A stretch of DNA of 64,000 bases from Gallibacterium faecale. Lineage in GTDB: Bacteria; Pseudomonadota; Gammaproteobacteria; Enterobacterales; Pasteurellaceae. The stretch lies in the NCBI RefSeq assembly GCF_027920745.1, contig NZ_JAQIBB010000001.1, positions 62,001-126,000 of the forward strand. The letters run 5' to 3'. Numbering within the stretch: position 1 is the first letter of the stretch; each line of letters begins with the position of its first letter. Below are positions 44,742-52,232 of this stretch, one piece after another. The position numbers and the translations under genes were made by a program. Under the pieces are notes generated by a model. That model saw only the letters and a list, made by a program, of their open reading frames with translations, was not told the DNA's origin and did not search any database.

Positions 44742-44775
44742 TGTGAGATTTTTCTCAAATTTGATCCAAATCACT
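44742..44775. promoter_or_regulatory. Two adjacent CRP-like sites upstream of the mlc-like gene
   Basis: Site 1 (44742-44757) is TGTGA-N6-TCTCA, 9 of 10 consensus positions. Site 2 (44760-44775) is TTTGA-N6-TCACT, 8 of 10. Their centres are 18 bases apart and lie about 96-114 bases before the mlc-like start. E. coli mlc is itself under CRP control, so these are probably real; asnS, divergent, could also be affected. Confidence 0.55.
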
Positions 44776-44863
44776 TGAGAGTGGTGCGAAAAATTCGTAT
44801 AAAAAACAAAATTATTATCTTATGGAGTCGAGCAGTTTTTGAGCAGCTGTAAATGTACGTATT

Positions 44864-46069
44864 ATGACAAAGCAGTTAATGAATTCACCACAAAAATTAC
44901 AACATTTAGGGTCTATTTATCGTTTAATTGAACAATTTGATTTAATTTCACGGATTGATTTATCAAAAATTTCAGGGCTAGCCCCAGCTAGTATTACTAA
45001 CTTCACACGTGATTTAATCGATTTAAAATTAGTGATAGAACGCACTACGCAAACGCCTATTGTAAGAGGGCGTCCTGCAGTTGGATTGGCGATTTCTCCT
45101 TTTTATTGGCAATCGTTATGTGTTGTATTAAATGAAAGAGAAATTACTATTTTCTTGTGTGAGTTAAATGGTAAAACTGTTGCTAGCAAAACTTTCCCGT
45201 TACAAGCTAAACAGTATCAAAATTTAGCAAACTTACTCGCAGAAAATTTACGTGATTTCCAAGCAGAATTTCGTTCTCAAGTGATGCAAATTTTTGCTAT
45301 TTCAGTGGTTGTAGAAGGGCAGTTAAACCGCCAACAAACAGGAATTCAGCGCTTAGGGCAGTTTGAAATTGATGTTGAGTTACAAACTATATTAAGTGAT
45401 GAATTTAATTTACCAATTATTTTATCTGAATACTTTCCGGCTTGGGTATTTGCTGAATCAAGCTTAGGGGCAGCAATTAGTAGCGAGAACGTTATCTACT
45501 TACAAGTAGATGATGTGATTAATATGAGTGTTTCTATTAAAGGGAAAATGATTCAAGGCAATAAACAGCAACGAATGAATATAGATCGAGTTTGTTTGCC
45601 AATGTTAAGCCCGTTATCTACTATTATTAGCGAACATTTATTGCCTGAAGATGCACAACAGTTACAACATCATGTAACTTATTCCGCGATTTATCGTTTA
45701 GTAAATCATCTTTTACCGAACGATTTAGAAGATAATGCACAAAAAATTGAATACCTTTGTGAATTGGCTAATCAAGGTAATCAATCTGCGATTGATATTT
45801 TACAATATGTAGCAGATGGAATTTCTTATGTCTTAATGAATCTAGTGAATATTTTTTCATCCGATAAAATTATGATCAATTCGAGTTATTTGGGTGCAAA
45901 TACGATTTTTGTTGAACATCTAAAACAGAAGTTAAATGAAAATTTACTACTCGATCAACATAAGGTCGATATTATCACAGGGCATTATGCGCAGAATAAT
46001 GCGGTTGTAGCGAGTGCGATGGTGAAAAAATACCTTTACAATGGCGATTTAATTGGTTCTTTAATGTAA
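44864..46069 (+). CDS. ROK family transcriptional regulator, Mlc-like
   Basis: 401 residues with an N-terminal winged helix and a ROK body. The DNA-binding region, GSIYRLIEQFDLISRIDLSK then ISGLAPASITNFTRDLIDL, closely resembles E. coli Mlc (VYRLIDQLGPVSRIDLSR, QLAPASITKIVREML); RGRPAVGLAI and the C-terminal YNGDLIGSLM also match. The zinc-binding segment of ROK regulators (GH-x9-CxCGxxGCxE) is missing: the aligned stretch GNKQQRMNIDRVCLPMLS has one Cys and no CxCG. Mlc needs that metal site for activity, so regulation here may differ. There is no clear ribosome site at ATG 44864; ATG 44879 is an alternative. In E. coli Mlc represses pts and sugar genes and is sequestered by EIICB-Glc. Confidence 0.82.
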   Translation: MTKQLMNSPQKLQHLGSIYRLIEQFDLISRIDLSKISGLAPASITNFTRDLIDLKLVIERTTQTPIVRGRPAVGLAISPFYWQSLCVVLNEREITIFLCELNGKTVASKTFPLQAKQYQNLANLLAENLRDFQAEFRSQVMQIFAISVVVEGQLNRQQTGIQRLGQFEIDVELQTILSDEFNLPIILSEYFPAWVFAESSLGAAISSENVIYLQVDDVINMSVSIKGKMIQGNKQQRMNIDRVCLPMLSPLSTIISEHLLPEDAQQLQHHVTYSAIYRLVNHLLPNDLEDNAQKIEYLCELANQGNQSAIDILQYVADGISYVLMNLVNIFSSDKIMINSSYLGANTIFVEHLKQKLNENLLLDQHKVDIITGHYAQNNAVVASAMVKKYLYNGDLIGSLM

Positions 46070-46107
46070 TTCTATCCCAGTAATTAAAATAGATAGAATT
46101 TACTGTG

Positions 46108-46138
46108 ATTACCTCGAGAATATCGAGGTAATTTTTTA
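46108..46138 (+). terminator. Terminator of the mlc-like gene
   Basis: ATTACCTCGA (46108-46117) and TCGAGGTAAT (46123-46132) form a perfect 10-base stem with a GAATA loop and a T6 tail. Confidence 0.92.
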
Positions 46139-46181
46139 TCTTCAATTTGACTAAGTTGACAAATGCGATGCCTAAAGCGCA

Positions 46182-46218
46182 TAAAAAGAAAAACCCCTGT
46201 TCCATAAAGGAACAGGGG
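46182..46218 (-). terminator. Strong minus-strand terminator in the mlc-oxidoreductase gap
   Basis: CCCCTGTTCC/GGAACAGGGG perfect 10-base stem (46194-46218) with a 5-base loop; on the minus strand it is followed by TTTTTCTTTTT. It is 165 bases beyond the oxidoreductase stop, so it ends either that transcript or a separate small RNA. On the plus strand the same arm, GGGGGAAG, would be the ribosome site of the short ORF at 46228. Confidence 0.82.
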
Positions 46219-46227
46219 GAAGTTTCA

Positions 46228-46284
46228 ATGAATAAAATAAAAAAAACATTTGCTTACGCGTTTGCAGTCACTAGCGGTTACTAA
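46228..46284 (+). CDS. Short ORF of 18 codons, possible leader peptide or truncated signal peptide
   Basis: ATG 46228 with GGGGGAAG upstream encodes MNKIKKTFAYAFAVTSGY and stops. The sequence looks like the n- and h-regions of a signal peptide, or an aromatic-rich leader. No gene follows on the plus strand before the convergent oxidoreductase, so neither role is supported by context. The bases after it (46290-46382) are extremely AT-rich with nothing recognisable. Confidence 0.25.
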   Translation: MNKIKKTFAYAFAVTSGY

Positions 46285-46382
46285 GACCGGCAAAAAAATA
46301 AAAAGTTCAAAAAAATCTAAAAAATTTTTAAAAATAATAGAAAAAATATTTTTTATATTAAAATCAAATAGTTATTTTTGTA

Positions 46383-47423
46383 TCAAAGCATAATTTTTCT
46401 ACCGCTTTCTGCGCTAAGATAAACTTTCTCAATTAAGTCTAATACTTTTGCTGCTTGTTCTGCGGTTACTTGTAATGATTCATCAGCCGTTAATGCAGCA
46501 TAAATATTGTCATAATAGGCTTGATAATTGCCAGATACAGTTTCTAATGCTGTACAAATATGTACGCCATTTACTTCTGTATTGAGTGTTCCCCAAAATG
46601 CTTTATCTTCTTTATTCCAATCTCCTTTAGGAACAACACCCGCCATCAATAAGGCTTCTTGGTTATCTATTTCATATTTTACATACGATCCGAGTGTGCC
46701 ATGCATTGCAATACTTGGTCCTTTTTCCCGTACATATTTACTTGATGACATGACTACTTTTTTATCTTGATAATAGAAATAGATTTGGAAATTATCTTCT
46801 CCTAATGAACCTTGGTGTTGGTAGCGTAAATCAGCATATAACGCCTGAGGCAGCCCAAATAGATGAACCACATGATCGATTAAATGAACGCCTAGATCAT
46901 AAACTAAACCGACACCTCGTTCGCCAGTTTCTTTCCATGCTTTGCTATTTTTTGCTTGAGTATAGCGATCATAGTGAATTTCATAATCTACAATATCGCC
47001 TAACAAGCCACTCTTTAATAGTTGTTTTACGGTCAAAATCCCATTATCCCAACGGCGGTTTTGATAAACAGAAAGCTTAACTTGATGTTGTTTCGCTAAT
47101 TCGGCAAGCTCTTTTGCTTCCGCAGCAGTAACACTTAATGGTTTTTCTACAATAATATGTTTGCCGGCTAAAATCGCTTTTTTCGTGAAATCATAATGGG
47201 TCAAATTTGGTGTGGTAATGATGACGAGATCAACATCATCAGTTAATAGCTCTTCAAATTGACGTACAGTAGTAATTTGAGGATATTTGGTTGCTACTTT
47301 ATTCCCTGTACGTTCAAAAATTTTCACCACTTGGAATCGCGGATCATTCAATAAAAAAGGGAGGTGAAATACATTGGCTGACATACCAAATCCAGCAATT
47401 CCAACACGTATCACTTGTTGCAT
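46383..47423 (-). CDS. Gfo/Idh/MocA family oxidoreductase (YhhX-like)
   Basis: NAD(P)-dependent sugar or inositol-type dehydrogenase; 346 residues. The N-terminal Rossmann fold reads VGIAGFGMSANVFHLPFLL, then VIITTPNLTHYDFTKKAILA and HIIVEKPLSVTAAEAKELA with the EKP motif whose Lys is catalytic in this family. The C-terminal domain has YDLGVHLIDHVVHLFGLP, with the active-site Asp/His pair of the GxHxxD motif. Similarity is highest to E. coli YhhX (SVYQNRRWD: YhhX PYQNRRFD). The substrate is unknown. AAGGAGATTTT precedes ATG 47423. It follows hmrM by 21 bases on the same strand and is probably co-transcribed. Confidence 0.9.
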   Translation of the reverse strand: MQQVIRVGIAGFGMSANVFHLPFLLNDPRFQVVKIFERTGNKVATKYPQITTVRQFEELLTDDVDLVIITTPNLTHYDFTKKAILAGKHIIVEKPLSVTAAEAKELAELAKQHQVKLSVYQNRRWDNGILTVKQLLKSGLLGDIVDYEIHYDRYTQAKNSKAWKETGERGVGLVYDLGVHLIDHVVHLFGLPQALYADLRYQHQGSLGEDNFQIYFYYQDKKVVMSSSKYVREKGPSIAMHGTLGSYVKYEIDNQEALLMAGVVPKGDWNKEDKAFWGTLNTEVNGVHICTALETVSGNYQAYYDNIYAALTADESLQVTAEQAAKVLDLIEKVYLSAESGRKIML

Positions 47424-47444
47424 AGATAAAATCTCCTTATCATA

Positions 47445-48833
47445 CTATTTAATTTTTTCTAATCGAGTAAATAAAATCTCTTCAGGTAAACGTTGAATAT
47501 GACGTAAACGGAAGAAGAGTAGGCAAGCCACAGTCGTTAAACAAACAACAAAACCAATCCAAAAGCCAGCAGCTGTCATATGAGGAACAATCCAATCAGT
47601 TAAGCCAAGAACATAGCCAACAGGCATACCTACCACCCAATAACCAAATAGAGAGATCCACAACACTGATTTAGTATCTTTATAGCCACGCAAAGCACCA
47701 CCGATAATGGTTTGTGTCGTATCTGAAAATTGATAAACAGCAGCAAAAATTAACAATGATGATGCCATAATAATGACGTTTTGATCACTAACAAAAATAC
47801 TGGCAATATTTTGCCGAAATAATAAGGTAATGGTTGCGGTAAATAAGGTAACAGTAAGTCCTAAACTTAAAGCACAAAACGTAAATTGTTTAGCTTGTAA
47901 TGCATTACCTGCCCCCAAACTTTGCCCAACAAGAATAGTCGTTGCCATCGAAATTGACATTGGCAACATATAAATGAATGAGCTGGTATTTAAGGCAATT
48001 TGATGGCTAGCAATAATTTCTGCGCCAAACGGCGAAATTAGCAGCGAAATGATACAAAAGAGCAGCACCTCACAACAAATTGATACTGCAATAGGGAAAC
48101 CAAGACGCACTAACTTATTTAGCGTTTTTGGATTTGGTTTTTCAATAATTTGCTCAAAAATGTTGAGATCACGTTGGCTTGGTACGTTATAGCAATAAAT
48201 AATAATAAGCAGGAATGCTACCCAGTTTAAAATCATTGTTGCAATTCCACATCCTACGGCACCAAAAGCAGGAACGCCAAACGAACCATAGATAAAAATA
48301 TAGTTTAACGGGATATTTAACAATAAGCAGGTAAACGCAATCACCATAGCTGGTTTGGTTTTAGCAATACCATCATTTAAACAACGAAAGTTCATCATTA
48401 ATAAATAAGGTAATGCCCCAAACGCCATCACTTGGAGATAACCTTCGGTAATATTTGCTAATTCTGCATCCATTCCCATTAAATCAATAATAAATCGACT
48501 GTTATAAACAATTAGAAAGATAGGAATACTAATTGTTACCGCAATCCAGATTCCTTGACGAACTTGATGGGCAATTAATTTACGTTTACCCGATCCATTT
48601 AAGTAGGAAATCGTTGGTGGCAAAGCTAATAGCAAACCTTGTCCAAATAGCAGCAATGGGAACCAAATTGAAGCTCCCACAGAAATTGCAGCCATATCTT
48701 TTGCACTAACACGACCCGCCATAATAGTATCGGTTAGTCCCATTGAATTTTGTGCGACTTGTGCAATCAGAATAGGCGATGCAAGTTTAATCAATTCAAT
48801 AATTTGTGTTTTATATCTTTGCCAATTTGTCAT
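47445..48833 (-). CDS. hmrM: Multidrug efflux MATE transporter (HmrM/NorM type)
   Basis: Cation-coupled drug antiporter of the MATE family; H. influenzae HmrM is sodium-driven. The 462 residues with 12 helices match the family length. Landmarks: ASPILIAQVAQNSMGLTDTIMAGRVSAKDMAAISVG at the N terminus (MGxxDTxMAG), FRCLNDGIAKTKPAMVIA (helix 4-5), and the second-half repeat MATTILVGQSLGAGNALQAKQF. The cation-binding Asp region is in MGLTDTIM. It is divergent from ribE with an 84-base gap, the arrangement found at HI1612-HI1613. The oxidoreductase follows downstream. Confidence 0.92.
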   Translation of the reverse strand: MTNWQRYKTQIIELIKLASPILIAQVAQNSMGLTDTIMAGRVSAKDMAAISVGASIWFPLLLFGQGLLLALPPTISYLNGSGKRKLIAHQVRQGIWIAVTISIPIFLIVYNSRFIIDLMGMDAELANITEGYLQVMAFGALPYLLMMNFRCLNDGIAKTKPAMVIAFTCLLLNIPLNYIFIYGSFGVPAFGAVGCGIATMILNWVAFLLIIIYCYNVPSQRDLNIFEQIIEKPNPKTLNKLVRLGFPIAVSICCEVLLFCIISLLISPFGAEIIASHQIALNTSSFIYMLPMSISMATTILVGQSLGAGNALQAKQFTFCALSLGLTVTLFTATITLLFRQNIASIFVSDQNVIIMASSLLIFAAVYQFSDTTQTIIGGALRGYKDTKSVLWISLFGYWVVGMPVGYVLGLTDWIVPHMTAAGFWIGFVVCLTTVACLLFFRLRHIQRLPEEILFTRLEKIK

Positions 48834-48917
48834 AGAATGTCCGACGTTTGTAATTTTAGTTAGTTGCCTTTTCTAACATACAGCAGTAACAAGATTTTTT
48901 CATTTAAGGAGAAAAGT

Positions 48918-49529
48918 ATGTTTACAGGAATTATTCAAGGAAAAGCAAAAATCCATGAAATTAAAGCGAAAGATAATTTTAGAACACACATTATAAAAAT
49001 GCCACAGGATTTATTGTCTGGTTTGACGTTAGGTGCTTCTGTTGCACATAACGGCGTTTGTTTAACAGTCACCAAAATTGAAGGCGATTTAATCAGTTTC
49101 GATTTAATGCAAGAAACGTTGAAAATTACCAATCTAGGCGAATTAAAAGTTGGCGATGAAATTAATGTAGAACGTGCTATGAAGATTGGTGATGAAGTCG
49201 GCGGACACCTATTATCTGGGCATGTGTACTGTACGGCAGAAATTGAACAAATCTTATCTTCACCGAATAATCGTCAAGTTTGGTTTAAATTACCTAATCA
49301 AGAGGTTATGAAATATATTTTAACTAAGGGCTATATTGCGGTTGATGGTATTAGTTTGACGATTGGTGAAGTAAAAGAACAATCTTTTTGCGTTAATTTA
49401 ATTCCAGAAACGTTACAACGTACCATTCTTAGTCAAAAACAAGTACATGATAAAGTGAATATTGAATTGGATTCACAAACACAAGCTGTGGTAGATACGG
49501 TAGAGCGTTATTTAAGTCAGCAAAAATAG
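48918..49529 (+). CDS. ribE: Riboflavin synthase alpha chain
   Basis: Dismutates two 6,7-dimethyl-8-ribityllumazine molecules to riboflavin. From ATG 48918 (AAGGAG upstream) the product is 203 residues. The N terminus MFTGIIQGKAKI is diagnostic. It has two lumazine-binding repeats: residues 1-95, with HNGVCLTVTKIEGDLISFDL, and 96-190, with GGHLLSGHVYCTAEI and GISLTIGEVKEQSFCVNLIP. The 'MFTGI(I/V)' start and the paired VCLTV/ISLTI motifs identify it with confidence. No FMN riboswitch is visible in the short upstream region. The gene is called ribC in some species. A nested-hairpin repeat lies downstream. Confidence 0.96.
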   Translation: MFTGIIQGKAKIHEIKAKDNFRTHIIKMPQDLLSGLTLGASVAHNGVCLTVTKIEGDLISFDLMQETLKITNLGELKVGDEINVERAMKIGDEVGGHLLSGHVYCTAEIEQILSSPNNRQVWFKLPNQEVMKYILTKGYIAVDGISLTIGEVKEQSFCVNLIPETLQRTILSQKQVHDKVNIELDSQTQAVVDTVERYLSQQK

Positions 49530-49579
49530 ATAAGATTTTATTGAATATAACAAGGGCTAATTTTGATGATAAATTAGCC

Positions 49580-49850
49580 TCAGAGTGCGGACAAATCTAA
49601 ATTTACTCACAATCTTAATAAATGTTTAATGGGTTCCATCTCACACTTGTCCGAATGTAAATAAGATTTTCAGGCAAAAAAAGTGATCATTTTTCGAACG
49701 TAGTGAGAAAAATCTCTGTTTTTTGCCGCCCGGAAAATCTTATTGGAATGAGGATTAGCAAGTGTGCGAGGTTTGCTTCGTTTTCTTTACACAAGTAAAG
49801 AAAATGAAGTCGCCCTTTAGGGCGAAACCTAAATGTTAATTAAAACAAGA
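49580..49850. repeat. Dispersed nested-hairpin repeat, copy B
   Basis: About 271 bases, in the same orientation as copies A and C. Outer arms CTCACACTTG (about 49640) and GCAAGTGTGCGAG (about 49758); next AATAAGATTTTC with GAAAATCTTATT; innermost GGCAAAAAA with TTTTTTGCC around a further hairpin (TGATCATTTTTC... GAGAAAAATCTC). The 3' part holds TTTGCTTCGTTTTCTTTACA, a CTTTAC/GTAAAG hairpin, and the terminal TCGCCCTTTAGGGCGAAACC. Over about 150 core bases it differs from copy C at only about five positions. It separates ribE from the convergent purR and could terminate either. No coding capacity is visible. Confidence 0.88.
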
Positions 49851-49925
49851 ATATCTAAAAAATATTAAATAGACTTTGCCATCAAATTAATGGGTTATAA
49901 ATTAGCCCTTTTGTTTATATAAAAA

Positions 49926-50930
49926 TTAAGCAAGTTTTTTAACTGATTTACGGATAATTAACTCTGGATGCATTTCAATTCGAGCAGGTTCTTTATTTTT
50001 ATCTGTCATCCGAGCAATTAACAGATCGATTGCCATAATCCCTAAACGCATTTTGGATTGATGTACAGTGGTTAATGGCGGTGCATAAAAACGGGAAGCA
50101 TGAATATCATCATAGCCAATAATTGAAATATCTTCTGGTACTGAAAGTCCTTTTTCGCCAATTGCAGAGATTGCACCTAACGCCATCACATCATTACAAC
50201 AAAAAACAGCGGTTGGTAATTCATCTTGGATCAAGATCTTATTCATACATTCAAACCCATCTTCAGGTTCAAAATGTCCTTCTAACACCCAATTTTGATT
50301 AATTGGTAATTTTGCTTCTTCCATCGCTTTAACATAGCCATCGTAGCGTGTTTTTGCGGTTGTTTTATCTAAATCACCCGCAATAATACCAATTTTCTTA
50401 TGCCCAGAATCAATCAAATATTTTGTCGCTAAATAGCCACCTTCAAAGCTATTATCTTGAATTACATCCATATTAGAATTGTTAGGACCCCAGTCCATTA
50501 CGACAATTGGCAGAGTAGTAAAGTGAGCAAAGAGATCTTTGGAATCCTGTGTATATTCTGAACACATTACCATAATACCATCTACTCTTTTTTTCACTAA
50601 CATATCTAAATGATTGCTGATTTTTTGGAAATTATTTTGTGTATTGCATAAAAATAAAGAATAACCCTGTTGATAGCAATATTCTTCAACGGCATGGACA
50701 ATTTCAGCAAAATAAGGTGTTTCACTGGTTGTTATCATCATTCCAATTGATTTGGTTGTATTTACTTTTAAGCTACGAGCAACAGCACTGGGTGAGTAGT
50801 TAAGTTGTTGGATTGCGTCCCAAACTAATTTAGTTGTGTCCTCAGCAACAAAGCGAGTTTTATTAATTACATGAGAAACTGTTGTAGTTGATACCCCTGC
50901 TAATTTTGCGACATCTTTAATTGTTGCCAT
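49926..50930 (-). CDS. purR: Purine repressor PurR (LacI family)
   Basis: Represses purine biosynthesis genes with hypoxanthine or guanine as corepressor. From ATG 50930 (GGAGG seven bases upstream) the product is 334 residues; an in-frame start at 51014 would add 28 unlikely residues. The helix-turn-helix MATIKDVAKLAGVSTTTVSH then VINKTRFVAEDTTKLVWDAI and the hinge YSPSAVARSLKVNTTKSIG are nearly those of E. coli PurR. The effector domain keeps KRVDGIMVMCSEY, VVMDWG, NSFEGGYLATKYLI, FCCNDVMALGA and GYDDIHASRFYAPPLTTVHQ. The C-terminal end is slightly shorter. The gene is bracketed by repeat copies B and C in direct orientation. I see no clear pur operator upstream. Confidence 0.95.
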   Translation of the reverse strand: MATIKDVAKLAGVSTTTVSHVINKTRFVAEDTTKLVWDAIQQLNYSPSAVARSLKVNTTKSIGMMITTSETPYFAEIVHAVEEYCYQQGYSLFLCNTQNNFQKISNHLDMLVKKRVDGIMVMCSEYTQDSKDLFAHFTTLPIVVMDWGPNNSNMDVIQDNSFEGGYLATKYLIDSGHKKIGIIAGDLDKTTAKTRYDGYVKAMEEAKLPINQNWVLEGHFEPEDGFECMNKILIQDELPTAVFCCNDVMALGAISAIGEKGLSVPEDISIIGYDDIHASRFYAPPLTTVHQSKMRLGIMAIDLLIARMTDKNKEPARIEMHPELIIRKSVKKLA

Positions 50931-51040
50931 GATAACCTCCAAAAAAATTTGGGCTATTATAAAGATAAATATAGGAAATGTTAGTTTTTTTGTTAAATTT
51001 GTGCTCAAGTTCACAAAATTGGCTATTTTTATAAAAATAG

Positions 51041-51321
51041 TTAGACTGCTGACAAACCTAAGATTAGTAACAAGTCTTCATTAAATGTTTAATGGGTTCC
51101 CTCTTACACTTGCCCGAATGGAAATAAGATTTTCAGGCAAAAAAAGTGATCATTTTTCGAACATAGTGAGAAAAATCTCTGTTTTTTGCCGCCCGGAAAA
51201 TCTTATTGGAATGAGGATTAGCAAGTGTGCGAGGGCGTACTTTCTTTTGCTTCGTTTTCTTTGTACGAGCAAAGAAAATGAAGTCGCCCTTTAGGGCGAA
51301 ACCTAAATACTATTAGAGTAA
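51041..51321. repeat. Dispersed nested-hairpin repeat, copy C
   Basis: About 281 bases, direct repeat of copy B 1.46 kb away, with the same nested arms: CTTACACTTGC (about 51103) with GCAAGTGTGCGAG; AATAAGATTTTC with GAAAATCTTATT; GGCAAAAAA with TTTTTTGCC; then TTTGCTTCGTTTTCTTTGTA and the end block TCGCCCTTTAGGGCGAAACC. The CTTTAC/GTAAAG hairpin of A and B is altered to CTTTGTACGAGCAAAG, which still pairs (CTTTG/CAAAG). Like copy A it begins TTAGACTG-C/T-TGACAAACCTAA. It lies between the purR promoter and the 3' end of the trp operon, so the purR promoter may overlap its upstream edge. Confidence 0.88.
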
Positions 51322-51363
51322 AAATACTAGTTTTTATAAAAATAAATAAATTCTCGCAATAAA

Positions 51364-51393
51364 AAAGACTACCAATTTAATTTGATAGCCTTT
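51364..51393 (-). terminator. Terminator of the trp operon
   Basis: On the minus strand AAAGGCTATCAA pairs with TTGGTAGTCTTT (two G-U pairs) and is followed by TTTTATTG; 25 bases after the trpA stop. Confidence 0.8.
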
Positions 51394-51417
51394 CTTTTGA
51401 AGATATTCAAACTCGTT

Positions 51418-52230
51418 TTAGTTTTTATAGGTAGCTTGTTTCATATTACGAACAAATTCAGCTAATTCCGATAAACATTGTTGATGATTATCTAAATTTC
51501 GTTCGATAATTTTTACTACCGCTGAACCTGAGATTGCTCCAGCTGTTCCCGCAGCCAAAGCCTCTTTTACTTGTTGTGGTTGTGCAATACCAAACCCTTG
51601 TAAAAGCGGCGGTGCATTATGTGCTTTTAAGCGTTGGATTAAATCCTCTAAATTGCTTGCATGAGATTGATTTTCTGCACTTGTTACGCCAGCACGAGAA
51701 ACAAGATAAGTATAACCTTGGCTCGTCTTAGCAATACCTTCTATTGTTTTTTCATTGGCATTCGGTGGGCAAATAAATACAGGCTGAATATTAAATTTAT
51801 GTGCACTTTCTAGATAATCTGCCGCTGCAAATAGAGGAATATCTGCGACTAAAACTGCATCTACTCCAACTTGTTGGCAGCGTTGATAGAAACCATCTAA
51901 TGTTTTGGCATAAATCAAATTCGCACAAAGTAATAAACTAATTGGAATTTCAGGATATTTAGCACGAACTTTCTCTAATAATTCAAAGCAAGCATCTGTA
52001 CTAAATCCGGCAGATAAGACACGATTATTTGCGGCTTGAATCACTGGCCCATCAAGTAACGGATCAGAGAAAGGAAAACCTAACTCTAACGCATCTGCAC
52101 CATTATCTACTAATGTACAAATAATTTCGAAAGAGCGGTCAAGTGTTGGATCACATAAAGTCACGAAAGGAACAAATGCCCCCTGGTTTTGTTGTTGTAA
52201 TTTAGCAAAAAGTTGATTAAACCGACTCAT
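51418..52230 (-). CDS. trpA: Tryptophan synthase alpha subunit
   Basis: Cleaves indole-3-glycerol phosphate to indole and glyceraldehyde-3-phosphate; indole is channelled to TrpB. The 270-residue TIM barrel starts MSRFNQLFAKLQQQNQGAFV then PFVTLCDPT. GADALELGFPFSDPLLDGPV holds both catalytic acids (Glu of ELGFPFSDP and Asp of DPLLDGP). LVSRAGVTSAENQS and QGFGIAQPQQVKEAL then AGAISGSAVVKIIE are the phosphate-binding segments. AAGGAGC lies within the last codons of trpB, and the gap is two bases, so translation is coupled. It is the last gene of the trp operon. Confidence 0.97.
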   Translation of the reverse strand: MSRFNQLFAKLQQQNQGAFVPFVTLCDPTLDRSFEIICTLVDNGADALELGFPFSDPLLDGPVIQAANNRVLSAGFSTDACFELLEKVRAKYPEIPISLLLCANLIYAKTLDGFYQRCQQVGVDAVLVADIPLFAAADYLESAHKFNIQPVFICPPNANEKTIEGIAKTSQGYTYLVSRAGVTSAENQSHASNLEDLIQRLKAHNAPPLLQGFGIAQPQQVKEALAAGTAGAISGSAVVKIIERNLDNHQQCLSELAEFVRNMKQATYKN

Positions 52231-52232
52231 AA

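Noticed and set aside
45975..46205. Minus-strand 76-codon ORF at the mlc 3' end
   Set aside because: It crosses two terminator hairpins and is antisense to conserved mlc codons.
48834..48917. FMN riboswitch upstream of ribE
   Set aside because: The gap is only 84 bases and shows none of the conserved RFN-element blocks.
7326..51321. CRISPR array or insertion sequence as explanation for the repeats
   Set aside because: The copies are far apart, about 270-355 bp, internally palindromic, without spacers, cas genes, transposase or clear target-site duplications.
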